A stretch of 64,000 bases of DNA from Mycoplasmataceae bacterium (GCA_029009155.1 JAQXJX010000010.1:1-64000); one strand, 5' to 3'; numbered from the stretch's first letter, positions 43,123 to 54,492 are shown. Program-made: numbers and translations. Notes: generated by a model from the sequence alone, not told the origin.

Positions 43123-44871
43123 ATGGCTAAAATCAGTTTTTTAGGCTTAGGTGGATTAGACGAAAAAGAAAAATCCTGCTATGCCCTTACAATCAATGGT
43201 GATATTTATATTTTAAATTGTGGGTTAGTTACACCACCTGGTGCTTCACTTGGTATAAAAAAAATAATTCCAGATTTTTCTTGAATTATTAGTAACAGAT
43301 CTGCAATTAAAGGAATTTTTATTGGTACACCAAAGTATTCTAACTTTGCAGCTTTACCATATTTATTAAAAGCTTTACCAAACGTTCCTGTATATGTGAG
43401 TGATATTGGAGCAAGCATTATAGCTAATTATTTTAAACACCGTATGTATGCTTACCATGAACAATTCACTAAAATCAATTTTAGAATCATGACTCCATTA
43501 AGACAAGAACATATTGGTAATGCTATAGTTACTGCAATTAGAATTTCCAATTATTTGCCTAAATCATATGGATATGTATTTAATACACAAGATGGTGCTA
43601 TTATTTTTATTGATGAATTCATGGTTAATCCGAACAGAAATGCAGCATTTGAAGATCAAATTTTCCAAATCAATTACATTACTAAAGGAAAAAATTTGTT
43701 ATTAATAACAAGTGTTGGAAATGTAAGTAAAAATAATGGATTCACAAATCCTTCTCACCGTGTAGTAAATTTTTTTAACAATATTATAAATGAAAATAGA
43801 GAAGGAAAAACATATATTGCATGTCAAGACTATGACATGTATAAGATATTATCAATTGCTAATATATGTGCAATTAAGTCTCGTCCTTTTACAATCTATA
43901 GTCATACTACTAGTAAGACTTTTGATGATTTAAGACATAAACAATATTTTAAGAATCAAAAATTATTAACTCTTCCAGAAAAAGAAATGATGAATTCTAA
44001 AAATGGAATTGTAGTTATTGCTGGATCTCCTCATAAATTAATTTCAAAAGTAGAAAAAATAGTTACAGGTGAAGATCCTATTATGAAAATTAATCCTGAA
44101 GATTATTTTGTTTATGCCATTGAAACAACTCCAGGTTATGAAAAAAATGAAGCTATTTTATTTGATCAAATAGTTCGTTCTAATCCTAAAAAAGTTATTC
44201 GTTTATCAAAAGATATTCTTTTAGCTTCTCCATCTACAGAAGACCACAAATTCTTAATTGATTTATTAAGACCACAATATGCTATTCCAGTAAACGGTTT
44301 ATACATGAATTTTGTTGAGTACCGTAATGCTGTTATTCAATCTTATATTTCTAAAAACAATGTTATCTTATTAACAAATGGTGAAGTTGTGGAATTAAAT
44401 AGTGGAGTTTACCAAAAAGGAAAATCTGTTAAACTACAACTTCAATTTGTTAATGCAACAGGAACTATTGACACAGGATCAGCTTCATTGTTTGAGCGTG
44501 ATCAAATGAAAGAACATGGAGCAATTATGGTTAGTTTACTAATCAATAAGGCTCAAAAATGTGTTGTAAGGTATAGTTTTGAACCATTAGGTGTAGTTAA
44601 CCATGATCCTGAATCAACTGCTTTAGTTAATGAAATTAACCAAACATGTTTAAAATTAATTAATGAATATCTAGAAAAAAATATTGTTAGTCAATCAGCT
44701 CCATTAGATACAAGAGAATTTAAGTATTACATTAAGAAAATTTTTAGTAAATGATATGATAAGAAGTTTACTAAAAAACCACTAGTTGTAACATCATTGA
44801 TCTTCCAAAAAGATCAATCAAATCAATCAGATAAACAAGAAGAAAATATCACAGTTGAAGATGATGATTAA
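43123..44871 (+). CDS. rnj-like: RNase J-like protein lacking the catalytic metal motif
   Basis: The 582-residue protein matches RNase J through the core: NCGLVTPPGASLGIKKIIPD, ALPYLLKALPNVPVYVSD, NPSHRVVNFF, PGYEKNEAILFDQIVRSNPK and a beta-CASP region. Where active RNase J has SHGHEDHIGG, this has GTPKYSNFAALPY (residues 68-80); the later PVHGEY equivalent is PVNGLY (Asn391). The metal ligands are therefore missing. In mollicutes a diverged J2-like partner of an active RNase J is plausible. The N-terminus is complete and no frameshift is seen. Confidence 0.85.
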
Positions 44872-44923
44872 ATTAAATTACACATTTTTATATTAAAATT
44901 AATAAAAGTGTGTTTTTTTAATT

Positions 44924-46957
44924 ATGGCAATCACAAATTCTATCAATAATTCATTTCAAGATAATACTTCTAATGCTCAAAAAGAAGTAGTTCTTTCTAC
45001 TCAAAGATTAAATAATACTAAACAAATTAATTTAGATTTAGATTTCAAAAAACAAGCAAAATTAAAACAAAAAAGATTGATTATTTTTTCATCAATAATT
45101 GTTGGTTTATTAATTTTAATGTTTAGAATTCCATACATTGGAAGTTATTTAGATGCAATATTATTTGATTATTTTTTTGGAATTGCAAAGTATTTCTTAT
45201 ATATTTGATTAATTGCTTTATGTGTTATTGGTATCTTTAAATTTAAATGGTTATTGTTACTTTCTAAATGAAGATATATCTATGCACAAATTTTTATTTT
45301 ATTAGCTTTATGTATCTTATTTTCTGCTTTAGGTGGAATTATTTTTGAAGAAACATGAAGTTCTATCATTAATGGAAAAACAAGATTCTCTGCTAAATTA
45401 GTTGCTTATCATTCAGGACATTTCTTCCAATACTTAGGTTCAGTTAACTATGGATTTAGTGGTAATGAATCACCATGATTTATTAATACATATATTGAAT
45501 GAAAAGATGCTGCAAGCCAAACAACAATGTTACATGGTTTCATTATTACTGGTGGATTAATTGGTGAAATAGTAGATGCAGCACAAGGATATGTTTTAAT
45601 AGTATTTACATTATTACTTTGCTTCCTTGGTATTTTATATTTCACAAGCAGAAGCCAAAACAAATTTTCAGTTGCTATTAGAAAAGCAATTGTTCATATT
45701 TTTGGTGGTAGTGCTGAAAACATTGTTACAAGTGATTTATCTAAACAAAAAGGTGATGTAAAAGTTGAATCAGTAAATAAAAATGAAATTAAAAATATTG
45801 CTAATAATTCAAATTTAGATACTCCTCCAATTACATTACTATCTGATACAAGTGTAGATAATTATCAAAAAAATAAGGTTGAAGCTGAACGTGTTAGAGA
45901 TGCAATCATCAAATTCTCTAATGATAAATCAATTAATCTTGAATTTAAAAAATGTATCATTATGCCAATGTTTTCAGAAATTTATTTTGAAGCAGATTCA
46001 ATGATGACAATTGAGTATTTCTTAAAAAATGAAGTGGAAGTTACAAACTACACTCAATTAAAAGAATTTAATGTTTCATATAAGGGAAATGAATTAAGAC
46101 TTGAATACATTAATAAGTGATCATCAAAAGTTTCAATTAAATCTATTCTTTCTTCACAAATGGTTGATACTAATAAGAATAATCTAGTTGTAGGTTATAG
46201 TTATCTAAACCAACCATTACTAATGAATTTAACAAATGATACAAGTATTTTAGTAATTGGTAAAAAAGGTTCAGGAACTGGAATGTTATTATCATGTCTA
46301 GCAATTACATATGCCTTCTTATCAACACCTGATAAATTCAATATTGATATTATCAGTAAAGATCCAAGTAATAACTTTAACTCATTAAAGCACTTGCCAC
46401 ATGTAAAGAGTTTCTCTACTTTGGATATCACAAATGATAATATTGGTAACATGTTATTGTCTTACAATAATGAAATTATTGATCGTAAAAATGCATTTGA
46501 ACAATTATCAGCATCAAATATTGATGAATACAATATTGCAGCAAAAGAAACTGGTCAAGAATTAATGCCAACTAAATTATTAATTTTTAATGATTTTAAT
46601 GAAATAGTAAAAGGTAATTACCAATATTTAGGTTTATTAAGAAATATTTTAGTTGATGGCCAAAATTGTGGTATTAAAATTATCTTAGCCGCTAATAATG
46701 TTACAAGTGAAGTTATTGATCAAAACATTTACAACAATGTAAAAACTAAATTAATCCTTCGTCTTGAAACAGAAAATGAAAGTTTACAAATCTTTGATAG
46801 CTACCGTGGTAGTCAATTATATGGAAATGGTGATGGATATATGTTTAATGAATCACCTGATGACAAGATTCGTTTCCAAACTTGCTATCTAAATCAAAGA
46901 GAATTAGATGAAATTGTAAAAATTATTTCTACTTTTTATCAAGCAAAAACAGAATAA
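44924..46957 (+). CDS. ftsK-like: FtsK/SpoIIIE-like protein with degenerate ATPase motifs
   Basis: The 677-residue protein has four membrane helices in the first 230 residues, a linker, then an FtsK-like alpha/beta region from about residue 320. The motor can be aligned by eye: Walker A position ILVIGKKGSGTGMLL (446-454; canonical GTTGSGKS), IIDRKNAFEQLSASNIDEYN, Walker B position LLIFNDFNEI (Asn556-Asp557; canonical DEF/L), IILAANN for ATQRP, and NGDGYMF for GxGDML. The P-loop Lys and Walker B acid are replaced. No gamma DNA-reading domain follows. A role in membrane-DNA organisation without ATP hydrolysis is inferred. Confidence 0.78.
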
Positions 46958-46980
46958 TTAATCAATTATAAAAAAATATG

Positions 46981-47112
46981 TATAATATCTAAGCAATATG
47001 CCAGAGACAGTAACGGGTTTTAGTACCTTAATAATGTTACCGAGGTGTATGAAAAATATTTTCATTACACTTGAAATAATGTCTTGGTTTATCAAGATAT
47101 TATTTTTGTTTT
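46981..47112 (+). promoter_or_regulatory. Ribosomal protein L10 leader with attenuator hairpin
   Basis: TATAAT at 46981-46986 is followed by AGAGACAGTAACGG and GTTACCGAGG, the conserved elements of the L10 leader bound by L10(L12)4. A hairpin AAATAATGTCTTG/CAAGATATTATTT (47074-47105) with a T run follows, placed before rplJ as a terminator. Known function of the family: feedback control of rplJ-rplL. Confidence 0.85.
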
Positions 47113-47145
47113 AAGATGTATTGCAAAGTAACGAAAGGATATATT

Positions 47146-47631
47146 GTGAAAGCGATAATTGAAAAGAAAATAAATGACGTTAATAGCTTAGTTAACGATC
47201 TACAAAAAGCAACTTCAGTTTTAGCTTTTGAATACCATGGTGTTGATGCAAAAGCAATCACTGCTATGCGTAGAGCTTTACACAAAGCTAATGCTAAGAT
47301 GTATGTTGCAAAAAACAATATTTTTAATCGTGCACTAAAACAAGCAAATTTCTCACAATTTAACGAATTAGCAGGTCCAAATGCTTTAATCGTTGCTCAA
47401 GGTGATGAAATTGCTCCTTTTAAACAAATTCATGAATTAATGAAAGCATTTAAACAAGTTGTATTCAAACAAGCTGCTATTGGTTCAACAATGATTGAAG
47501 CTAGCCAACTTGCTGAATTAGCATCAATTCCTTCAAAAGAAGGTTTATTCTCAATGCTATTATCTTGTTTACAAGGCTCTATCCGTAATTTGGCTTATGG
47601 TTTAAAAGCTGTTAGTGAACACAAACAATAA
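47146..47631 (+). CDS. rplJ: 50S ribosomal protein L10
   Basis: The 161-residue protein starts at GTG 47146, chosen because GAAAGGA lies 7 bases upstream; an ORF extension to 47116 overlaps the leader. It has the L10 features YHGVDAKAITAMRRAL, YVAKNNIFNRAL and GPNALIVAQGD, and it anchors L7/L12 dimers on the ribosome. It forms an operon with rplL. Confidence 0.96.
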   Translation: MKAIIEKKINDVNSLVNDLQKATSVLAFEYHGVDAKAITAMRRALHKANAKMYVAKNNIFNRALKQANFSQFNELAGPNALIVAQGDEIAPFKQIHELMKAFKQVVFKQAAIGSTMIEASQLAELASIPSKEGLFSMLLSCLQGSIRNLAYGLKAVSEHKQ

Positions 47632-47664
47632 AAATAAACAAATTTTTTACATAGAGGAAAACTT

Positions 47665-48033
47665 ATGGCAAAATTAACAAAAGAAGAAATTATTAGTACT
47701 TTAAAAGAAATGACTTTATTAGAAGTTAATGACTTAGTAAAAGCAATTGAAACTGAATTTGGTGTTTCTGCTGCTGCTCCAGTAGCTGCAGCTGCTGCTC
47801 CTGCTGCTGCTGAAGCTCCTACATCTGTAAACTTAATTTTAACAGATGCTGGTGCTCAAAAAGTTGCTGTTATTAAAGTATACCGTGAAATCACTGGTGT
47901 TGGTTTAATGGAAGCTAAAGCTGCAGTTGAAAAATGTCCAGCTAAAGTTAAAGAAAACATTAAGCCAGAAGAAGCTGAAGAATTAAAGAAAAAATTCGAA
48001 GCTGCTGGTGCTAAAGTTAAAGTTGAAGCTTAA
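47665..48033 (+). CDS. rplL: 50S ribosomal protein L7/L12
   Basis: The 122-residue protein has the N-terminal dimer domain ([20 protein letters not shown]), the Ala-rich hinge ([13 protein letters not shown]) and the C-terminal factor-binding domain ([20 protein letters not shown]). GAGGA precedes the ATG. Confidence 0.97.
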   Translation: MAKLTKEEIISTLKEMTLLEVNDLVKAIETEFGVSAAAPVAAAAAPAAAEAPTSVNLILTDAGAQKVAVIKVYREITGVGLMEAKAAVEKCPAKVKENIKPEEAEELKKKFEAAGAKVKVEA

Positions 48034-48083
48034 TGGCTTTTTACTTAAAACTTACACATACTATAGTTTGGTAAATTATTAAT

Positions 48084-48116
48084 ATAATATTTACTCGACA
48101 ATAGCATTTATCGAGG
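48084..48116 (+). promoter_or_regulatory. rpsO promoter and SD-masking hairpin
   Basis: TATAAT lies at 48084-48089. CTCGA (48094-48098) can pair with TCGAG (48111-48115), hiding the GAGG ribosome site of rpsO. Such a hairpin could serve S15 autoregulation; this is inference. Confidence 0.45.
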
Positions 48117-48124
48117 TTAAAAAC

Positions 48125-48394
48125 ATGTCAATTACAAAAGAAAAAAAGGCTGAATTAGTTAAAAAATTTGGTGGTAATGAAAAAAATACAGGTTCTGTAG
48201 CTTCTCAAGTTGCTATTTTAACTGAAGAAATTAAACAAATTACTGACCACGTTAAAGCTCACGCAAAAGATTTCTCTTCAAAAAGAGGTCTTTATAAAAA
48301 AGTTCAAAAACGTCGTAGTCTACTTAATTACCTTAAGGAAACTGACATTGAACAATATCGTAAGCTAATTAACGATTTAGGCTTAAGAAACTAG
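48125..48394 (+). CDS. rpsO: 30S ribosomal protein S15
   Basis: The 89-residue protein is a full S15: GSVASQVAILTEEIKQITDH, the RNA-binding RGLYKKVQKRRSLLNYL. It binds 16S rRNA in the platform. It has its own promoter and a strong terminator follows. Confidence 0.97.
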   Translation: MSITKEKKAELVKKFGGNEKNTGSVASQVAILTEEIKQITDHVKAHAKDFSSKRGLYKKVQKRRSLLNYLKETDIEQYRKLINDLGLRN

Positions 48395-48414
48395 TATTAA
48401 CAACTAGGATTGTG

Positions 48415-48447
48415 AAATTATAGTGGGTAACCACTATAATTTTTTTG
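48415..48447 (+). terminator. rpsO terminator
   Basis: AAATTATAGTGG/CCACTATAATTT with a GTAA loop and T7. Its core TATAGTGG is shared with the terminator at 50541. Confidence 0.9.
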
Positions 48448-49000
48448 TTTATTTAGACTAGAAATAATTTCATATTAGATTCTCAATTAAATGTTTTTCT
48501 TGATGTGCTATTCATTAAGTTTATATTATTAATATTTTTTTGCTTTGTTTTTTATCATGAAGTATATGGTTCACAAAATACACTTTGTAATATTTTTATT
48601 TACAATACATAAATCTAATTCTTAATTTTCATCTAATAAAGCATTTTACAAATAAAAATGATTTTAATATATTTTGTAGGGTACAATAATTTTGAAGCCT
48701 ACATTTTCTTTTAATTTCATTTGGAATCTTAATTACTTAAGATTTTTATTATTTTGAAGATAAAAAACTTGTGATGTATGTTAAGCAAATCTATATCTCT
48801 TTATAAAATTAAATTATTCTATATTTTGTTGCCATACTTATGGTTACAATCAAGAACTTTGAATGTAAATTATTGTTTTATCTCCCTCATTTATAAATTG
48901 TTAATTTATCATAAAAAAATAAAATCAAATACTTGTTGTTCTTTTAATTTTCATAGATTTAATATAATTCATAATACGAAATTACAAAAAGGTATAAACT
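48448..49000. other. AT-rich stretch with no convincing gene
   Basis: Stops are frequent in all frames. The one longer ORF (48778-49011) is Ile/Tyr/Lys-rich, lacks a ribosome site, and overlaps the next gene. A small hairpin TGTAGG/CCTACA followed by TTTTCTTTT lies near 48677-48712. TATAAT near 48963 may serve the gene at 49001. It may be decayed sequence. Confidence 0.5.
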
Positions 49001-49831
49001 GTGAAAATTAAGCTAATAAATAGACTTTTATTAGGTGTTGCAACATTGGGTGTATTAACACCAGTAGTATCAAATTTAGTTGATAAAAAAGATTCGGCTC
49101 AAATAGTAACTAATTCGAAAATTTTGAAAAATAATTGTAAAAGAACTAATGTTGATTATTCTTTAGTTGAAAAGATGATAGATGAAATATCATTAGATCA
49201 AATTACTAGTCAAAATAGTAGTAGTAATTTAACATCTACACAAAAACAAGATGCGATTGAATTTCAAAAAAAATACTTAAACTTTTTTAAAAGTAATAAT
49301 TTTTCATTGGAAGAAATTCAAAATTGATTGAGTGAAAACATTCCACATTATAAGGAATTATGTGCAAAAAATATCAATTTAAATTTATCTTTTATGAATA
49401 TTGAACACATTATTTCAAATAATTTTAGCAATTCAGATCCAGTAATTGAAGGTTGGATTACAAGTTTCTGTTGACAAAGAGGAATATTAATTGCCGCAAC
49501 AACAGCGTTTTCATTAGCTGCTGCATGATATGGTTCATGGTTTAATTTTGTTGTAATGGCAGCTTGCATTACATGTGCTACTCAATGTGGAATTTTGCAA
49601 GATAAAAAATGAAAAATGATTGTTTGATTAGACGAACATACACTAGAAGAAATTAAACATAGTGTTAAAGATGAAGCTCAAAGACTTGCAATACAAGAAA
49701 TTATAAAAACTATTACAATATGTTTAGCAATTTTTGATTGTTCTTCATGAGCATTACTACCTCAAAAAATTACAGTAACAGCTGCTGCAGGTATAGTGAT
49801 TTCTGTAATTGAGGCAATTTTAAATTTGTAA
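49001..49831 (+). CDS. Secreted or membrane protein, unknown
   Basis: The 276-residue protein starts at GTG 49001 after AAAAGG, overlapping nothing real. The signal-like N-terminus (INRLLLGVATLGVLTPVVSN) has no lipobox cysteine. A soluble Asn/Ser-rich part is followed by hydrophobic segments (LIAATTAFSLAAAWYGSWFN and VMAACITCATQCG, then TVTAAAGIVISVIEAI at the end). Cys residues cluster in the hydrophobic part. No family is recognised. It is followed after 14 bases by another membrane protein. Confidence 0.7.
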
Positions 49832-49845
49832 ATTGGGTTAAAGTT

Positions 49846-50469
49846 ATGTGAGATTGAGATAAATACTTTTATATTGCTGAATATGCTTTACCACTATTAC
49901 TTATTTTTGCTTATTGTCTTTTTAGTGTTCACAAATTCTATTTATCACCAAATTATATTGATTTAATAAACAAAAATGTTGATAGGAAAATATTAAATAA
50001 ATGTTTTAAGTTTAGACAAAGATTTTTCTTGCTGATGGTTAATACTGTTAATTTAATTGTTTTTATTTTGCTTTTTGCATTTTTATTAACTAATATGGTT
50101 TTATCAATAATTTATTGTGCAAATTGAATAAGAAATACATCAATACTTTTTGGTTTCGTATTTCTTATTGTTATTATGTTCTTAGTTTTTTGGATTTTAA
50201 ATTATATCAATTGAAAAAAACAAGAAATGAATTTAAAAGACATTAAATTAGAACGAGTTGATGAATATATTGAAAAATACAATAATAAAAAGGTTAATAA
50301 ATTAATTTTGTTATTAAAGAGTGATGATGCTAATTATTATTCGAACTACAAAAAGAATTATTTAGTAAGTAGTTTGTTATTATTAATACTTAAATTAAAT
50401 GAAAAGGAAAATAATAAAGTTGCTAAAAATGAGTTTTTAACTCATACAAATGAATGATTTATCTTCTAA
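49846..50469 (+). CDS. Membrane protein, unknown
   Basis: The 207-residue protein begins ATG TGA (Met-Trp), so it is invisible under the standard code. Helices are near residues 10-26, 55-85 and 95-120, then a soluble Lys/Asn-rich tail with a coiled-coil look. Its ATG lies 14 bases after the preceding stop with AAAG upstream, and it is probably co-transcribed. No family is recognised. Confidence 0.7.
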
Positions 50470-50540
50470 AGATAAATTAAATAATTTTAGAGATAACATA
50501 ATGTCACACGCAATATTGCATTCATGATTACAATTATACT

Positions 50541-50570
50541 TATAGTGGATATCCACTATATTTTTTATTT
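50541..50570 (+). terminator. Terminator with perfect palindrome
   Basis: TATAGTGGATATCCACTATA (50541-50560) is a perfect 20-bp palindrome followed by T6. It ends the two-gene unit before secDF. Confidence 0.9.
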
Positions 50571-50658
50571 AGTGGAATGAAAAAGTCAATTAATTGCTTT
50601 TTATAATAAAATTATTTATATATTATATTAACTAAGTATTTTTTAATAATCAGTATTT

Positions 50659-53600
50659 ATGCAAAATTCATCTAACACATTAAAGAGAAATAAAGCAAGT
50701 TTAATTTCAATAATATTAGCAATTTTCTTGCTAGTAATAACACTTGGTGCTTTTGGAACAAGTAGTTATTTTTCATATAAAAAATGCACCATAGGTAAAG
50801 GATATGACATTTCTTATAATGTTCGTTATGAATTCGATCCATACAGTAATTCTGAAGACCCATCATTAGGTTTAAAGGATCCTAAATCTGTTGAAGAAAA
50901 AGAAGTTAGAGAAAATATGAATAAGAATGCAAGTGCATTCAGTTCAATGCTTGCAGAAAGTGGTATTTCTAACTCTAATGTTTATTCAGAAGTTTATACT
51001 GATAATGATGGCAAAGTCCATGCTTATTTAAATACAACTATTCCTAATAAAAAGGTTTCTTCTACTCTTCCTGGTTTAAGTGATGATGAAAAAGATTCAC
51101 AAGATATAGCTATTTCAAAAGAATACTATCGTGGAATGGATAGTGCCAGATATACATTTATCTATTGTGATGGTTATACAGTTCCAGCATCTGGTGCATC
51201 TGATAAAGACTTTCAAAAAGCAAAACTTTACATGTGAGATTTGTATGACATCACTGATCAAGATCAAAAAATTCAAGTTAATAAAACAGATTCTAATAAA
51301 ATTAATATCCAATTAAAAGGTGGATTATCATTTGGTAAAAAAGATGGTGATCGTTATGAAGAAAACTCAATTAAACAAACTTTCTATGATGCTATCAATA
51401 AAAAAGAAAAATCAAATGATGAAGAAAAGAAAGATGAAGTTTACCCATTTATCTATGTAATCCGTGATTACCGTGGTATGGTAAATTATCTTCAATACAT
51501 TGTTAGATTGTATTGATATTATAATTACAACCCAGAACGTGAAAGTTTAGAAACTAAACATCCAGAAATTTATAAAGCATATTATCAACTTTCTTCAGAA
51601 GAAAAAAATTATGCTCAATTTGTTTTAAAAGAAGATTCAATTTTAGCAGATCGTTTAGATGCAAAATTCTTAAAATATGATTTTGACAATGATGCTGGAT
51701 TTCAAAAGAAACCATTAAGTAAGTTAGATTCTTCACTTAAATTTGGTACATCAAGTTCTTTTTCTACACCATTTTCAGGTGAAAATAACATTCTTAATAG
51801 TGCAATTTTAACTACTATTCAAGCTTTAAGTAGTGATAATCATATTGCTCCAGGTTCTTCATCTCAACCAAATTCAAGTTATTCATTCTTAAAAAAATAT
51901 ATTCTTTCAATTGTCAATCGTGATAATTATAAAGACATCTTAACTGACAAAAATCCAAATAATACAGATGTTGATTCAAATGGACAATGATTAGTAATGC
52001 CTAATGAATGTAGTTCCTACTATACAACTTCTCAAATTATTAATCAAATGACTAAGGAAAAATTCACTTACCCATTAATGGATAATGTTTATTCTTCTTT
52101 AGATGCATCAGTTGATGGGAATATTAATAATGTTGATACTAATGGTTTAACTTCATTTATTAACGTTTCAAAAGTTAATAATGAAATTAGTGGTTCTGTT
52201 ATTATTGGTGATGGTGTAGTAACTACAATCATTACTATTGTTATCTTCTTACTATTAGTTGGTTTACTTGTTTCATATTTATACCGCATCCCAGGATTAA
52301 TTAGCTTTGTTTATTTATTTGCTCCTATTCCATTAACACTATTAATCCTTTTCATGTCAGGATATAGTTTTACACTACCAATAGCAATTGCTATGTTAAT
52401 AACTACTGTTGTTGGTGCAATTAGTATTATTTCAATTATGTCAAGAGTTAAAAAGTATCATTTAAGTCATCGCACTCTTGATCAATCATTATCAGAAGGA
52501 TTTAAAAAATCTTTATTACCAATTTTAGATTTGCATGCAGTTCTATTCATATTAGGTGCTTGTTGCTTATTCTTTTCTATAGCAGATTTATTAGCAATTG
52601 GTGTAAGCTTAATATTAGGTTCAATATTCTCATTTATATTCACATATGGATTTAACTATTTAACAAATTATTTATTATTTACTAATGCAATTGGTATGTA
52701 TAAATCTAATTGATTCAGTAAATATAAGATATCACTTGAATCAGATACTATACCTGCTAAATTCATTAATCCTGAAGAAAGCAAAGTTCAAAATTTATTA
52801 TCTTGTGCATTTGATAAAGATGGTGTAATTAGTCAAATTCATGTTAAAACTAATTGAATATTAAATTGAAAAACTTTCACTATTGTTGTTGCTTCATGTA
52901 TTGGAATAATTTTATTAGGATCAATTATTGCCTTTACTGTTGGAGTTCCTGCCTTTAATTTTTATGGTGGAACACGATTGATGATTAAAAATGATAATGG
53001 TATTTCACTAAATGAAATTTTAGATAAACTAAATGCTATTAATGGATCATGACATAACATTTCATTCAATGATCATTTCTTCTATCTTGAATCTAGTCAA
53101 ATTTTTGAATATAGCAAAATTGCTTCTGCTTTAAATGGTTTAACTTTCTTTGTTCAAAATATTGATCCACAATCAACATTTAACTTTACAGCTAATATCC
53201 TTTACGTAGTTTTAGCTTTCAGTGGTTTTATGATTATTTATGGATTGATTAGATATAACTGAATTTCTTGTTTACCAATACTAATGGTTGGATTAATTAC
53301 ACCATTAACATTAATAGCAATTATCATTACATCTCAAATTTACTTTGATATTAATGTTAACTATGTAATTCTTATCATTTCTGCATTAACTCAAACTCTT
53401 GCATTTACATGATTGTCATCATTGTCATCACATTGATTTAAGAAAAATTATATTCAATCTGTAGAATTAAAAAATGCTTTTGCTTATGTTATTTCTTCGT
53501 TAACTGATAATTTAATTTACTATATAGCGATCATGGTAGTATTAGTAATTTCTATGGTATTGTTATTCCCAACAAGCTTGTGATTTATATCAATCTTTAT

Positions 53601-53802
53601 TTTATTTGGAACAATTATTGCTTTTGCAATTTCATACATGACATTCCCATATTTATTAATGATTTGCACAAATCTTAAAAATCATTACAAAATTCGTTTA
53701 CATAGTATTCAAAACGGTATTGAAAAACGAAATTTTGATAAAGTTGATGAAGAATTGATTAATACAATTAACATCAATACTTCTAATTCAAAAAGTTGCT
53801 AA
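50659..53802 (+). CDS. secDF: SecDF-type protein-export membrane protein
   Basis: The 1047-residue protein has two RND-like halves. The first has a helix at 13-35, a very large extracellular region (about 36-510), then five helices (from GVVTTIITIVIFLLLVGLLV) with LPIAIAMLITTVVGAISI. The second starts near residue 735 (FTIVVASCIGIILLGSIIAF), a short P4-like domain, and five more helices. Layout fits fused SecD-SecF, which helps complete Sec export using ion gradients. The P1-like region is twice the usual size and strongly diverged. Classical SecD Asp/Arg motifs are weak, so certainty is moderate. Confidence 0.78.
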
Positions 53803-53813
53803 AAGGAATTAAT

Positions 53814-54365
53814 ATGAACAAAAATATTGAGACTGAAATTAAAGATACTATATTTGACATAGTTGATTTTCCTAAAAAAGGAATTATATTTAGAGATTTA
53901 ACTCCAATTCTAGGTAATCATAAAGTATTTTCTAACATTATTGATGAACTTTATGAAAGAACAAAAGATTTAGGTTATACAATGATAGTTGCTCCTGAGT
54001 CAAGAGGATTTTGGTTTGGTATTCCTTTAGCTAATAAAGCAAAAGTAGGTTTTGTACCAGTTAGAAAACCTAAAAAGTTGCCTCGTGCTGTTTATAGTGA
54101 AGAATTTTCACTTGAATATGGTAAAGATTGTTTGCAAATGCATATTGATGCATTGAAACCAACTGATAAGGTATTGATAGTTGATGATTTAATTGCTACA
54201 GGCGGAACAATTGGCGCAATCTATAATTTAGTTAAACAAGCAAAAGCTACAGTTGTAGGATTTGCATTTGTTGTTAGTTTAAGTGGTCTACCAGGATTAA
54301 AATTATTAAATGATAATTATCATTTACCAGTAGTTGCATTAGCTGACTACGATAACAAGGAATAA
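53814..54365 (+). CDS. apt: Adenine phosphoribosyltransferase
   Basis: The 183-residue protein has FPKKGIIFRDLTPIL, APESRGFWFG, VPVRKPKKLP and the PRPP loop VLIVDDLIATGGTIGA. It makes AMP from adenine and PRPP, salvaging purine bases such as those released by DeoD. AAAGGA precedes the ATG at 53814, preferred over an upstream in-frame TTG. Confidence 0.96.
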   Translation: MNKNIETEIKDTIFDIVDFPKKGIIFRDLTPILGNHKVFSNIIDELYERTKDLGYTMIVAPESRGFWFGIPLANKAKVGFVPVRKPKKLPRAVYSEEFSLEYGKDCLQMHIDALKPTDKVLIVDDLIATGGTIGAIYNLVKQAKATVVGFAFVVSLSGLPGLKLLNDNYHLPVVALADYDNKE

Positions 54366-54400
54366 AAAAAACACTACACACAATTATGTGTAGTTTTTTT
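54366..54400 (+). terminator. apt terminator
   Basis: ACTACACA/TGTGTAGT hairpin (54373-54393) with A run before and T7 after. Confidence 0.85.
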
Positions 54401-54492
54401 ATTTTTTTAGTTGTTCATTGTAAAATTATTGATTATCGATTATAATTAACTATTAATATTATTAATATAATATAGATATATTGGTATAAAGT

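Noticed and set aside
48778-49011. 77-codon ORF
   Set aside because: It has no ribosome site, low-complexity Ile/Tyr/Lys composition, and overlaps the better-supported start at 49001.
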